Positions 19,688-28,116 of a DNA stretch of 64,000 bases are shown piece after piece. Each line of letters opens with the position of its first letter. The first letter of the stretch is position 1. The position numbers and the translations under genes were made by a program. The notes beneath the pieces are model-generated. The model was not told the origin of the DNA and did not search any database. It worked only from the letters and a program-made list of their open reading frames with translations. Origin of the DNA: JANMZR01 sp031383555 (GTDB lineage: Bacteria > Bacteroidota > Bacteroidia > Cytophagales > Spirosomataceae); the NCBI GenBank assembly GCA_031383555.1, contig JANMZR010000410.1:1-64000 (forward strand), read 5' to 3'.

Positions 19688-21085
19688 CTATTTTTCTTCC
19701 ACTTTTCTAAAGATTGGGTTTACTGATTTTGTATGCAAATTACGAGCATATTTTTGCATGATGGCCAATTGTTCCTTGTTTTCTAAAGCCAAATTTTGAG
19801 ATTCGGCAATATCATTTTTTAAGTTAAACAATTCATTTTTAGGTGCTTGACCATTTTTTTCTGAAAAAATGAATTTCCAATCCCCTAGCCGGACGGCTTG
19901 CATAAACCCTCCTTCATAAAACTCCCAATAAAGTGGCCTTTCTGGCAACTTTTGGCCAGTTTTCCAGTAATTTAAATGAGAAATTCCATCCGTTTGAACC
20001 TTTATTTTCGACTTAGCCAACACCATAAAAGTTGAGAGAAAATCCCAAAAAGCACCCTGTCCATTTCTTTCAATTCCTTTAGGTAAGCCTGATCCCCAAA
20101 CGATGGTAGGTACCCGAATACCCCCTTCATACAAATCTCTTTTTATTCCTTTCAATCCACCTGAGCTGTTCATTAATTTCACATCTTCCAATGATCGGCC
20201 GCCCTCAATATGAGTGCCATTGTCGGATGTAAAAACAACCAATGTGTTTTTACCTAATCCATTGGCTTTCAAGGTCTCCATAATTTTTCCGACATATTCA
20301 TCCACTTTTGAAACCATAGCAGCATAGGTCGCTTTTGGGTTATTTTGGCCACCATAATGATTACCTACAAATGGTTTTTCATCAAAAATACTTTTCCCTT
20401 TTTCGTCTAAATAAGGCTTTAAGCTTTCCTTTGGCACCTGCAATTCTGCATGTGGAATAGTTAGAGAAAGCATCATATAAAATGGTTTATTTTTAACCCT
20501 ATTTTCGATGAAATTTATAGCTTCTTTGGTAAAAAAATCACAAGCATATCCTTCAAATCGACCAACATTTGCTCTTTCTGGTTGTTTCATGCCGGGAATA
20601 TATTTCCACCCTACAGCTGGGTATTGAAAATGTCCTTCAACATGATGCAAATAACCAGAAAAATAGTCCCAACCTTTTTTCTCAGGACTTCCTTGTGAAT
20701 TGATGTCACCCAAGCCCCATTTACCAAAAAGGCCCGTTTGGTACCCAGCGGCTTTTAATAATTCAGAAATTATGATATCCGATTTTCGCAGAGAAACCTC
20801 CCCATTACCTCTGATATAGGCGTTTCCAGGATGCTTACCCGTGAAAAGTGCACAGCGAGAGGGTGCGCAAACGGTGCTTCCAGAGTAAAATTGAGTGAGT
20901 TTTAAGCCTTCAGTGGCCATCTTATCAAGATTGGGTGTTTTGATAATTTTGGAACCAAAACAGCCCAAATCGCCATAACCAAGGTCATCGGCTAATATGA
21001 AAATGATATTGGGTTTTTGAGGCTGTTGGGTGAAAGAAGTGATAAAAATTAGCACTAAAAAGAGGGCTATTTGTTTGATTTTCAT
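19688..21085 (-). CDS. Secreted sulfatase (S1 family), last gene of the sulfatase operon
   Basis: 465 residues. A signal peptide covers residues 1-20, then PNIIFILADDLGYGDLGCFG gives the metal-binding Asp pair. The formylglycine signature is C73-A-P-S-R, with GKHPGNAYIRG following, and the second metal site is in VFTSDNGTHIEGG. Modification of Cys73 to formylglycine is required for sulfate ester hydrolysis. Sequence flow (ELLKAAGYQTGLFGKWGLGD) is that of arylsulfatase A-like enzymes, often active on sulfated sugars. It follows the previous sulfatase by 28 bases. The exact substrate is unknown. Confidence 0.93.
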   Translation of the reverse strand: MKIKQIALFLVLIFITSFTQQPQKPNIIFILADDLGYGDLGCFGSKIIKTPNLDKMATEGLKLTQFYSGSTVCAPSRCALFTGKHPGNAYIRGNGEVSLRKSDIIISELLKAAGYQTGLFGKWGLGDINSQGSPEKKGWDYFSGYLHHVEGHFQYPAVGWKYIPGMKQPERANVGRFEGYACDFFTKEAINFIENRVKNKPFYMMLSLTIPHAELQVPKESLKPYLDEKGKSIFDEKPFVGNHYGGQNNPKATYAAMVSKVDEYVGKIMETLKANGLGKNTLVVFTSDNGTHIEGGRSLEDVKLMNSSGGLKGIKRDLYEGGIRVPTIVWGSGLPKGIERNGQGAFWDFLSTFMVLAKSKIKVQTDGISHLNYWKTGQKLPERPLYWEFYEGGFMQAVRLGDWKFIFSEKNGQAPKNELFNLKNDIAESQNLALENKEQLAIMQKYARNLHTKSVNPIFRKVEEK

Positions 21086-21113
21086 AATAATAAGATCTAG
21101 TAATATCTAATGA

Positions 21114-22625
21114 TTAATAAATCCCCCTATAAATATGATCACCCCTTTTGCTCAGCGGTCGCTTCATTGGAATTTGGTCACCTTTTGAGTTTTCTAGCCA
21201 GTCGAAAAGCTCTTTTCTCAGATTTTTTGCTATTTCTTGGTGTTTATCGGAACGAATTAGGTTGTTTACTTCTGCGGTATCTTCCTGAAGATCATAGAGT
21301 TCATTGGTATCCCATATGCCATAATTGAAAATATATTTGTACCGATCCGTTCGCACGGCATACATGGTGGGTGTTTGTGGGAAATCATATTCCCAATAAT
21401 ATTCGTAAAAAGCACGGTTTTTCCAATTGGCTCCCGGCTTATTTTGCAAAATATTTACGAACGAATTGCCCTGCATTTGGACTGGTTTTGGCAATCCTGC
21501 ATAGGCCAAAAGTGTTGGGGCAATGTCAACATTTTGTACTATTTCATCGATTTTAGTACCAGATTTTACCAAACTAGGGCATTTCACCAACATGGGTACT
21601 CGCATAGATTCCTCATAGGCATGACGCTTGTCAATCAGTCCTCTTTCGCCAAAACTAAAGCCATTATCACCCATATAAACGACCATGGTATTTTCATCTA
21701 AACCATTCTCTTTTAGATAGTTATTTATTTTACCAACCGATTCGTCTACCCCCAAAAGTGTTTCACAATATTGACGATAAAAGTTATTGAAATCTAAAAT
21801 CCCATGGTACATATAGTCAACCCCATGATAAGAATTCCTTTGGTTTTTAACCCAATTTGGCATATCATTCAGGTTTACTTTTAACGGTCCCAAATTTTGA
21901 TTATCAAAATCGCCGCCCCAGTTTTTGCTGTTTGCGGTTTTAGTCAAATACATCGATTTTGGGTATTGAATTTCCATATTTTTATAAGTACCTGTATGCC
22001 TTTTTGTAGGTAAAAACAAAGCGTGAACGGCCTTGTGCGATAAATACATAAAAAATGGCTTCGATTTATCCTGTTTTTTCATCCAATCGAGAGCATAATT
22101 GGTAAGTAAATCGGTGATATGGCTGCTATCTTGATATACCACTTTTTTGCCATTGATATTAAAAGTAGGATTATAATAAACACCTTGCCCTTTGAAACTG
22201 AGCCAATAATCGAAGCCAGGCTGCGGGGCATCATCAGCGTTGCCCATATGCCATTTACCCAAAAAGGCTGTTTTATAACCAGCTTTTTGCAAATATTGAG
22301 GGAAAAATTTCAAACCTTTGGGAATCGGGGCTTGGTTATCCACAATTGTATGTGAGTGTGCATACTGGCCCGTGAGTATGCTCGCCCGGGAAGGTGAGCA
22401 AAGTGCGGTGGATACAAAAGCATTTTGAATATGTGCTCCTTCCGCTGCCATTTGGTCCAAATTTGGTGTTTGCAGCCCTGAAAACTTATTCATAAAACCC
22501 ATTGCATCAAAACGATGGTCATCAGCAAGAATAAAGATGATGTTTTTGGGTTTTGAGGATGGTTTTTTGGGCGGGGAGAATGAGAATAGGGTTGAAATTA
22601 TAATAAAAAGAATTAGATTTTTCAT
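21114..22625 (-). CDS. Secreted sulfatase, N-acetylglucosamine-6-sulfatase-like
   Basis: 503 residues with an N-terminal signal. The formylglycine motif is C76-S-P-S-R followed by ASILTGQYAHSHTIVDN, a block typical of the GlcNAc-6-O-sulfatase/iduronate-2-sulfatase side of family S1. Metal ligands are seen in FILADDHRFDAMGF and VVYMGDNGFSFGERG. The C-terminus YEYYWEYDFPQTPTMYAVRT is also typical of this side. It would remove sulfate from glycosaminoglycan- or mucin-like, or algal, polysaccharide in the periplasm. It is the fifth gene of the operon, 83 bases behind the UroD-like gene. Confidence 0.92.
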   Translation of the reverse strand: MKNLILFIIISTLFSFSPPKKPSSKPKNIIFILADDHRFDAMGFMNKFSGLQTPNLDQMAAEGAHIQNAFVSTALCSPSRASILTGQYAHSHTIVDNQAPIPKGLKFFPQYLQKAGYKTAFLGKWHMGNADDAPQPGFDYWLSFKGQGVYYNPTFNINGKKVVYQDSSHITDLLTNYALDWMKKQDKSKPFFMYLSHKAVHALFLPTKRHTGTYKNMEIQYPKSMYLTKTANSKNWGGDFDNQNLGPLKVNLNDMPNWVKNQRNSYHGVDYMYHGILDFNNFYRQYCETLLGVDESVGKINNYLKENGLDENTMVVYMGDNGFSFGERGLIDKRHAYEESMRVPMLVKCPSLVKSGTKIDEIVQNVDIAPTLLAYAGLPKPVQMQGNSFVNILQNKPGANWKNRAFYEYYWEYDFPQTPTMYAVRTDRYKYIFNYGIWDTNELYDLQEDTAEVNNLIRSDKHQEIAKNLRKELFDWLENSKGDQIPMKRPLSKRGDHIYRGIY

Positions 22626-22708
22626 AACTTGGGGATTCGTTTATTAGTATTGCCAATACTTGACGATAATAACTTATAACTCAGTATTATTTTTTATTAT
22701 TTAAGAAA

Positions 22709-23722
22709 TTAATTTACTATATTGCCATGTGCAATATCCACCGCCAGCCTTACTTGTTTCCAATCTATATTGCCAAGTAGGGCACATTCGGCACCAAGTA
22801 TAAACCTATCTGGAGCGTTTTCTAAAACAGATTTTACAGCCATTTTTAAGTCTTCAGGGTTTTCTCTGGAAATCGGCCCACGCTTTTCCATTCCTCCAAA
22901 AACTGGCCTATTGAATAGTTTGGCGATATCTTTTGAAGCCATAATTTTTTCGCCAACTACCATATCACAGTTTACAATATGGCCAGGATAATCGTAAAAT
23001 GGGCTCAGGTCGTCATAATCGCCCACATAATCGCAAATATGTAAAATATTACAAGCACAGGCTGCATCAATTTCGTTCATAAGTCGCAGGTCATATGGTT
23101 TTACATAGGTTTTAAAAATGGCAGGGTCTTTAAACCTAAAGCCTTCGCCTCCTTGACTGGAGGCCAAAAAGCCATCTACACCTAATTTTATACACTCTTT
23201 TACATAAATCAAATTGCTTTCAGCAATAATTTCCATGCCTTTTTTTACAGATTCGGGGTCCTGTTTCATATGCTCTGTGAGCAAATCGCTACCCACTGTA
23301 TGCCCTGCACACATAAACGGTGAATAGAGTGTAGCTATAACGGGTGCTAATTTTCCCCCTTTTTTTACAAGTTGCTTTACCACATAAAGCTGTTTTTCAT
23401 AAAAATCTTTACCATAAAGTGGCATTTTGATCCAATCTTCTGGCTTTTTTATATTGCCTAATTTAGGAAATTCTGATTCATATTGAATTTTCACAAAATC
23501 CATATCAATAGCTCTGAAATATTCTAAATGCCTATTTACAGCAGCATCACCTACTTTGTAGCCATCGCCAAAATGTACGAAAAAACCAACTGGCGTATAA
23601 TTCTTATTTTTTCCACCATTAATTAGGTCAAAAACTACCTCTCTTTTATTGATTTTTTGCTTTGAAAATAGATTGTTAGAACTCAACATTGAAGTTGATG
23701 CCACGAAACCTAAGGTTTTCAT
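22709..23722 (-). CDS. Uroporphyrinogen-decarboxylase-like (UROD/MtaA fold) protein
   Basis: 337 residues from the first ATG. The body (TPVGFFVHFGDGYKVGDAAV, DFVKIQYESEFPKL, ILHICDYVGDYDDLSPFYDY) has the TIM-barrel flow of UROD-related proteins, but not the HemE active-site pattern, so a heme role is unlikely. Relatives include corrinoid methyltransferases. Codons just before the ATG read IEKLQNRRHF in the same frame. With the following MKTLGFVAS they make a twin-arginine export signal, but the only upstream initiator is an ATA at 23752-23750. The protein may be exported with its sulfatase neighbours. Its substrate is unknown. Confidence 0.8.
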   Translation of the reverse strand: MKTLGFVASTSMLSSNNLFSKQKINKREVVFDLINGGKNKNYTPVGFFVHFGDGYKVGDAAVNRHLEYFRAIDMDFVKIQYESEFPKLGNIKKPEDWIKMPLYGKDFYEKQLYVVKQLVKKGGKLAPVIATLYSPFMCAGHTVGSDLLTEHMKQDPESVKKGMEIIAESNLIYVKECIKLGVDGFLASSQGGEGFRFKDPAIFKTYVKPYDLRLMNEIDAACACNILHICDYVGDYDDLSPFYDYPGHIVNCDMVVGEKIMASKDIAKLFNRPVFGGMEKRGPISRENPEDLKMAVKSVLENAPDRFILGAECALLGNIDWKQVRLAVDIAHGNIVN

Positions 23723-23770
23723 AAAATGGCGTCGATTTTGTAGTTTTTCTATATTGAAAAAGTATTTAAA

Positions 23771-25375
23771 TTATAATATTTTTATTATTTCAGATTTCAA
23801 AAACCCAATCCTTTGTGCCACCAAATATAAAGAATCCCCTTTTTGAAAAGAAAATGGCTTATCATAAACTGCCCAAGCACCTTTCACAGATTTTCGATAG
23901 CCGATTGATGCCCCTTTTGTTTTACATGAAATTGTAGCAGTTTTTCCTTTAAAATTTATGGTTGGTTTTGCCGTTTCTGGTGCCGTTTCTTTACCATTCC
24001 ACCAACCATTTACCATTTCCATTTCTGGTATTTCGGCCATATCTCCATATTGTTTCATCCATGCCATGTGGGCTGTTCGCAATTCTGTTAACTTATTGTT
24101 ATACTGAGGATTATTTGCTAAATTATTCATTTCATAGGGGTCGTTTTTATAGTCGTAAAGCTCTTCCAAAGGCTTTGAGATTTTGAACCAATGCATTTGC
24201 TTTTCATTGAGTTGGCCTTTCTCTTTTAAGGCTAATAGATGCGGCATAATTGGATTTTGCAACCTGTATCTTATATTTTGATAATAGGGTTTTTCACGCA
24301 TATAATTTCGTAAATAAGTAAACTGCCCATCATTTACGGCACGGACACGGTCATATTCTGAGTCCATACGGTCACGTGCAGCATAAACATATTTTCGTTG
24401 TAATTTTGATTTTTGAGAACCTAAAAATGCCTGCCCTTGAATCGATTTCGGAATTGGAATATTGGCCAAGCTCAATATAGTCGGGGCAAAATCTACGAAG
24501 CTAAGCATTTGATTATCAGTAGAATTAGCCTTTATAAATGGGCCTTTTACAATCAAAGGCACACGTAAGCCTCTATCCAAAAGTTCTCTTTTCACATAGG
24601 GCATGCCATCGCCATGGTCGCTATAAAAGAAAATGACGGTGTCATCATAAAGGCCGTCATCTTTGAGTTGTTGTAATATTTCACCCACTTGCTTATCCAT
24701 TATCATTACATTCGTGAGAAATCGAGCAATTGTTTTTCGTGAAATACTGTCATCAGGATAATAGGGAGGCACATCAACTGTTTTCGGATCAACCAAAAGG
24801 GGTTCATTATTACGGCTCCAAACTTGACTTTCATGCGTAGTTTCAATGTTAAAAATAGAGAAAAAGGGTTGGTTTTTGTCTTTGCGATTTCGCCAATGTG
24901 CTTTTTTACTATTTTCATCCCAAACGGTAACTGGCGCCTCAAATTGATAGTCTTGTTTGTAATTGTTTGTGGTGTAATAACCGGCTTTTCGCAAATATTC
25001 GGGGAAACATTTTACGTTTTCAGGAATCACCGCTGAATATGCATGGAAACCTGGTGGGTATGCTTCCTTAGATACAAGAGTTGAAAAACTTAAAGTACGC
25101 ATATTTTGAGTGCCAATAGAAGTTTGGAAACAGCCTGTAATTAAGGCAGACCGGCTTGGAGCACAAACACCAGCTGTTGAAAAAGCATTGGTATATCGTA
25201 CCCCTTCTTTTGCCAACTGATCCAAATTGGGTGTTTTGGCCACCTTTTCGCCATAAGAACCCAAATGTGGCGACATATCCTCACAAGTTATCCAGAGAAT
25301 ATTGGGGTGTTTTGGTAGTTTGTCAGAAAAACTGAATATGAATACTAGAGGGAAAAAGTAAAGTAGTTTTTTCAT
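23771..25375 (-). CDS. Secreted sulfatase, heparan N-sulfatase (sulfamidase)-like, with beta-rich C-terminus
   Basis: About 534 residues from the ATG at 25375 (MKKLLYFFPLVFIFSF, a signal peptide); the longer frame overlaps the preceding gene. PNILWITCEDMSPHLGSYG and FSTAGVCAPSRSALITG (Cys71) are characteristic of the N-sulfoglucosamine sulfohydrolase-like branch, along with IGTQNMRT. Metal ligands are in FFYSDHGDGMPYVKREL. After the sulfatase domain, residues 475-534 (KPTINFKGKTATISCKTKGA and onwards) look like the chitobiase/HEX_C beta domain. It starts 2 bases after the GNAT stop and clearly shares its transcript. Confidence 0.92.
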   Translation of the reverse strand: MKKLLYFFPLVFIFSFSDKLPKHPNILWITCEDMSPHLGSYGEKVAKTPNLDQLAKEGVRYTNAFSTAGVCAPSRSALITGCFQTSIGTQNMRTLSFSTLVSKEAYPPGFHAYSAVIPENVKCFPEYLRKAGYYTTNNYKQDYQFEAPVTVWDENSKKAHWRNRKDKNQPFFSIFNIETTHESQVWSRNNEPLLVDPKTVDVPPYYPDDSISRKTIARFLTNVMIMDKQVGEILQQLKDDGLYDDTVIFFYSDHGDGMPYVKRELLDRGLRVPLIVKGPFIKANSTDNQMLSFVDFAPTILSLANIPIPKSIQGQAFLGSQKSKLQRKYVYAARDRMDSEYDRVRAVNDGQFTYLRNYMREKPYYQNIRYRLQNPIMPHLLALKEKGQLNEKQMHWFKISKPLEELYDYKNDPYEMNNLANNPQYNNKLTELRTAHMAWMKQYGDMAEIPEMEMVNGWWNGKETAPETAKPTINFKGKTATISCKTKGASIGYRKSVKGAWAVYDKPFSFQKGDSLYLVAQRIGFLKSEIIKIL

Positions 25376-25377
25376 TA

Positions 25378-25812
25378 TTATGATTTTAAAATCCACTCCC
25401 AAGCATCGCCAATTTCATGATCTTGAACTATTCCATTGAAAACGAAACCATTTTTAGTTAAAATTCTTGTCGATGCATTGGATTCTGGTGCTGTTTTTGC
25501 CCAAACTATTAATTTCGGGTCAATTTTTTTAACAATTTCTATTAACTCTTTGCAACCAAAAGAGGCAATCCCTTGATTTTCATTTGGTAAAAAGGTACCA
25601 TAGGCAATTTCAACTTTATTATTGTCAGGTTTTGAAACAAATCCGCAGCAACCTACTATTTCATGGTCTCTTTTTATAAAGTAACCAACCCAGGGCAAAT
25701 GATAACCTACTTTTGGGTAATAATCTTTGTAAATTTCGAACAAGTTTTGACAATCATTATTTTGAAAAATAGGATTATTTTTTTCGTTTAAATCTAAAAT
25801 TAAAAGTTCCAT
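25378..25812 (-). CDS. GNAT-family N-acetyltransferase
   Basis: 144 residues. The central GYFIKRDHEIVGCCGFV and IAYGTFLPNENQGIASFGCKEL give the beta4 strand and the acetyl-CoA pyrophosphate loop (normally Q/R-x-x-G-x-G/A). NASTRILTKNGFVFNGIVQD is the usual C-terminal helix-strand. There is no signal peptide, so it is cytoplasmic, unlike its neighbours. It is squeezed between two sulfatases with gaps of only 2 bases on either side, so it is co-transcribed. A link to amino-sugar or small-molecule acetylation is conceivable but unproven. Confidence 0.85.
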   Translation of the reverse strand: MELLILDLNEKNNPIFQNNDCQNLFEIYKDYYPKVGYHLPWVGYFIKRDHEIVGCCGFVSKPDNNKVEIAYGTFLPNENQGIASFGCKELIEIVKKIDPKLIVWAKTAPESNASTRILTKNGFVFNGIVQDHEIGDAWEWILKS

Positions 25813-25814
25813 AT

Positions 25815-27266
25815 TTATTCCTTTAACAGCCCAATTTCTCTTACATTTTTACCAATGCGGCCTGTTAAATCATCCCCTAAATCTTCTCGAGCAATTTCGG
25901 CAACTTTTTGTAATTCAGCAACTATTTCAAGGTATAGTGATTGTACATCATAGCGCTCGCCAGGGTCACGCCTGAGGTCGTAAAGAGCCAATAGTATTGG
26001 ATTGTTTTCGTCAGTTTTTCCAGGGAAGCCATCATTACCCGGCAAAAATTTCTCATAAGATCGTGATCCATGTGGCAGCACCAACTTCCAGTCGTCACGG
26101 CGGACGGCTTTTAGCGAATTTTTATTGTAAAAATAGTAAAAATATTTTCTGCCTTTTACCTCTTTTTTATTTTGCAAAATGGGCAACATATTTATTCCAT
26201 CAATTTGATTGTTAGGTAGTTTTGCGCCACAAATAGCAGCAATTGTTGGAAAAATATCAATAGTTGAGGTTAATTTATTGCAAATACTGCCCTTTGGAGT
26301 TATACCCGGCCAACGCACTAGGCAAGGTACTCGATGGCCACCTTCAAACACCGTACCTTTACCTTCCCTGAAACCACCCGATGAACCCGCATGATTGCCG
26401 AAATTGAGCCATGGGCCGTTGTCGCTTGTGAATATCACGATCGTATTTTGGTCTAACCCATTGACTTTAAGCGTCTTCATTACTTCCCCCACTGACCAAT
26501 CAACTTCCATTAACATATCCCCATATAAGCCTTGCTTGCTTTTTCCTTTGAACTTTGCTGAGGCGGCAATTGGCACATGGGGCATCGAATGCGGCAGGTA
26601 CAAAAAGAAGGGCTTTTTTCGATTTTTATTTATAAAATTGACAGCAAAATTCGTATACTTTTGGGTGAGAAGTGCCTGATCGTCAAGGCTTTTAATAATT
26701 TCTTGTGTTTCATTATTTCTTATTAGTGGCAATGGCGGATATTGCGATTTGAATTCACCAGCTTTAGCAGGAATACCATCGAAACCGACAGACCACATAT
26801 CATTGGAATAGGGCAATCCCAAATATTCATCAAAGCCATGTTGAAGAGGTAAAAACTGCTTATGATGGCCCAAATGCCACTTCCCAGCAATGGCTGTGGC
26901 GTAATCTTTTTGTTTCAACAATTCAGCTAGTGTAGTTTCAGAGCTATTGATTCCAACTTTTGCAGTGGGCATTAAAGCACCCGAAAAGCCAATCCTATTG
27001 GGATAACAACCCGTTAGCAATGCCGAACGAGAAGCCGAACAGACGGCCTGTGCAGTGAGAAAATTGGTAAACCTCATACCTTCTTGTGCCAATTTATCAA
27101 TATTTGGCGTTTCATAATCATGAGCGCCTGTAACACCTAAGTCGCCATAGCCAAGATCGTCCATAAAAATAAGCACGATGTTAGGTGATTGATTTTTAGG
27201 CTTTTGCGCAATAAAACCAAAAAGCAAAAACAGTGCAAATATCGATAAGTAAGAGGTTTTTTTCAT
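25815..27266 (-). CDS. Secreted sulfatase (S1 family), first gene of the sulfatase operon
   Basis: 483 residues with a signal peptide (to about residue 21). Metal ligands are in IVLIFMDDLGYGDLGVTGAH and VIFTSDNGPWLNFGNHAGSS. The formylglycine motif is C76-S-A-S-R: Ala replaces the usual Pro, which maturation systems still accept in many family members. The block LLTGCYPNRIGFSGALMPTA and the LRRDPGERYDV tail resemble arylsulfatase A and N-acetylgalactosamine sulfatases. It heads a tightly spaced run of six genes down to 19688. No sulfatase-maturing enzyme is encoded in the window. Confidence 0.93.
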   Translation of the reverse strand: MKKTSYLSIFALFLLFGFIAQKPKNQSPNIVLIFMDDLGYGDLGVTGAHDYETPNIDKLAQEGMRFTNFLTAQAVCSASRSALLTGCYPNRIGFSGALMPTAKVGINSSETTLAELLKQKDYATAIAGKWHLGHHKQFLPLQHGFDEYLGLPYSNDMWSVGFDGIPAKAGEFKSQYPPLPLIRNNETQEIIKSLDDQALLTQKYTNFAVNFINKNRKKPFFLYLPHSMPHVPIAASAKFKGKSKQGLYGDMLMEVDWSVGEVMKTLKVNGLDQNTIVIFTSDNGPWLNFGNHAGSSGGFREGKGTVFEGGHRVPCLVRWPGITPKGSICNKLTSTIDIFPTIAAICGAKLPNNQIDGINMLPILQNKKEVKGRKYFYYFYNKNSLKAVRRDDWKLVLPHGSRSYEKFLPGNDGFPGKTDENNPILLALYDLRRDPGERYDVQSLYLEIVAELQKVAEIAREDLGDDLTGRIGKNVREIGLLKE

Positions 27267-27323
27267 ATTCCTAAATTAAGAAAAATTAATTGGATTATTA
27301 TCTTCTTTTAATAGGTATAATTA

Positions 27324-28034
27324 TTACAATTTTTTAAGAAAATCGCCTTCTAATATTGGAAGTACATTATACCTGTTTTTTTCCAAACAAAAACTTATAT
27401 CTTTATGTATACCAAGGCCTTGTAATCTTTTTACATGTGATGAATTGGCGACAGCTGCCTCCATTCTATCCTTTTTCAGGTCGTATAATTTTTGAGCCAT
27501 CATTGCTGTGTCTTCAACAATATCAAAATCGCTACTTAGAGATTCAACCAATGCGCCAGCAAAAAGAGTATCTTCCAAATTGGGCTTTCCTTTCCAACCT
27601 GCACAATGTACAATTACATCATAAGGTTGATTTTTCAAAAAATCAGCAACGGAATCGATGTTCAAAAAGGCGCCAATAATTACTTTCACTGCAGTTTTTG
27701 ATTTTGTGATAGCCAATGTACCGTTGGTGGTAGTCATAGCAATAGTTTTGTCGACCAAACTTTCAGCCATATAACTAAACGGTGAATTGTCCAAATCAAA
27801 ACCCTCAACCTTATGCGCATCTCGCTCAGCAGCAGCCAAATAACCCTTTAATTGATATTCTGCACATTCTTCCACTTTTGCAACAGGAATTATACTTTTC
27901 ACACCATGAGCAAATGCTGTTACCATGCAGGATGTGGCTCTAAAAATGTCAACAACAACAACAATGGAATTTTCTAAATCATATAAATGGATGAGTTCAG
28001 GGCTTAGACAAACGTCAATTTGTTTTTTTTGCAT
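27324..28034 (-). CDS. comB: 2-phosphosulfolactate phosphatase family protein
   Basis: 236 residues with family blocks VVVVDIFRATSCMVTAFAHG, AAERDAHKVEGFDLDNSPF, IAMTTTNGTLAI and HCAGWKGKPNLEDTLFAGAL. The Mg-dependent enzyme dephosphorylates (R)-2-phospho-3-sulfolactate, first known from archaeal coenzyme M synthesis. In bacteria it probably serves sulfolactate or other sulfonate metabolism. It lies 57 bases upstream of the sulfatase operon on the same strand. An organosulfur theme is possible, but physical linkage alone does not prove it. The opposite flank is the divergent nuoD. Confidence 0.88.
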   Translation of the reverse strand: MQKKQIDVCLSPELIHLYDLENSIVVVVDIFRATSCMVTAFAHGVKSIIPVAKVEECAEYQLKGYLAAAERDAHKVEGFDLDNSPFSYMAESLVDKTIAMTTTNGTLAITKSKTAVKVIIGAFLNIDSVADFLKNQPYDVIVHCAGWKGKPNLEDTLFAGALVESLSSDFDIVEDTAMMAQKLYDLKKDRMEAAVANSSHVKRLQGLGIHKDISFCLEKNRYNVLPILEGDFLKKL

Positions 28035-28116
28035 AATTTTAAAATATAAAATCGGGATGGGGTATAAAAAATAAAAATATTACAAATTTATAGAATTTAG
28101 GCTTTAATTTTGAGTT

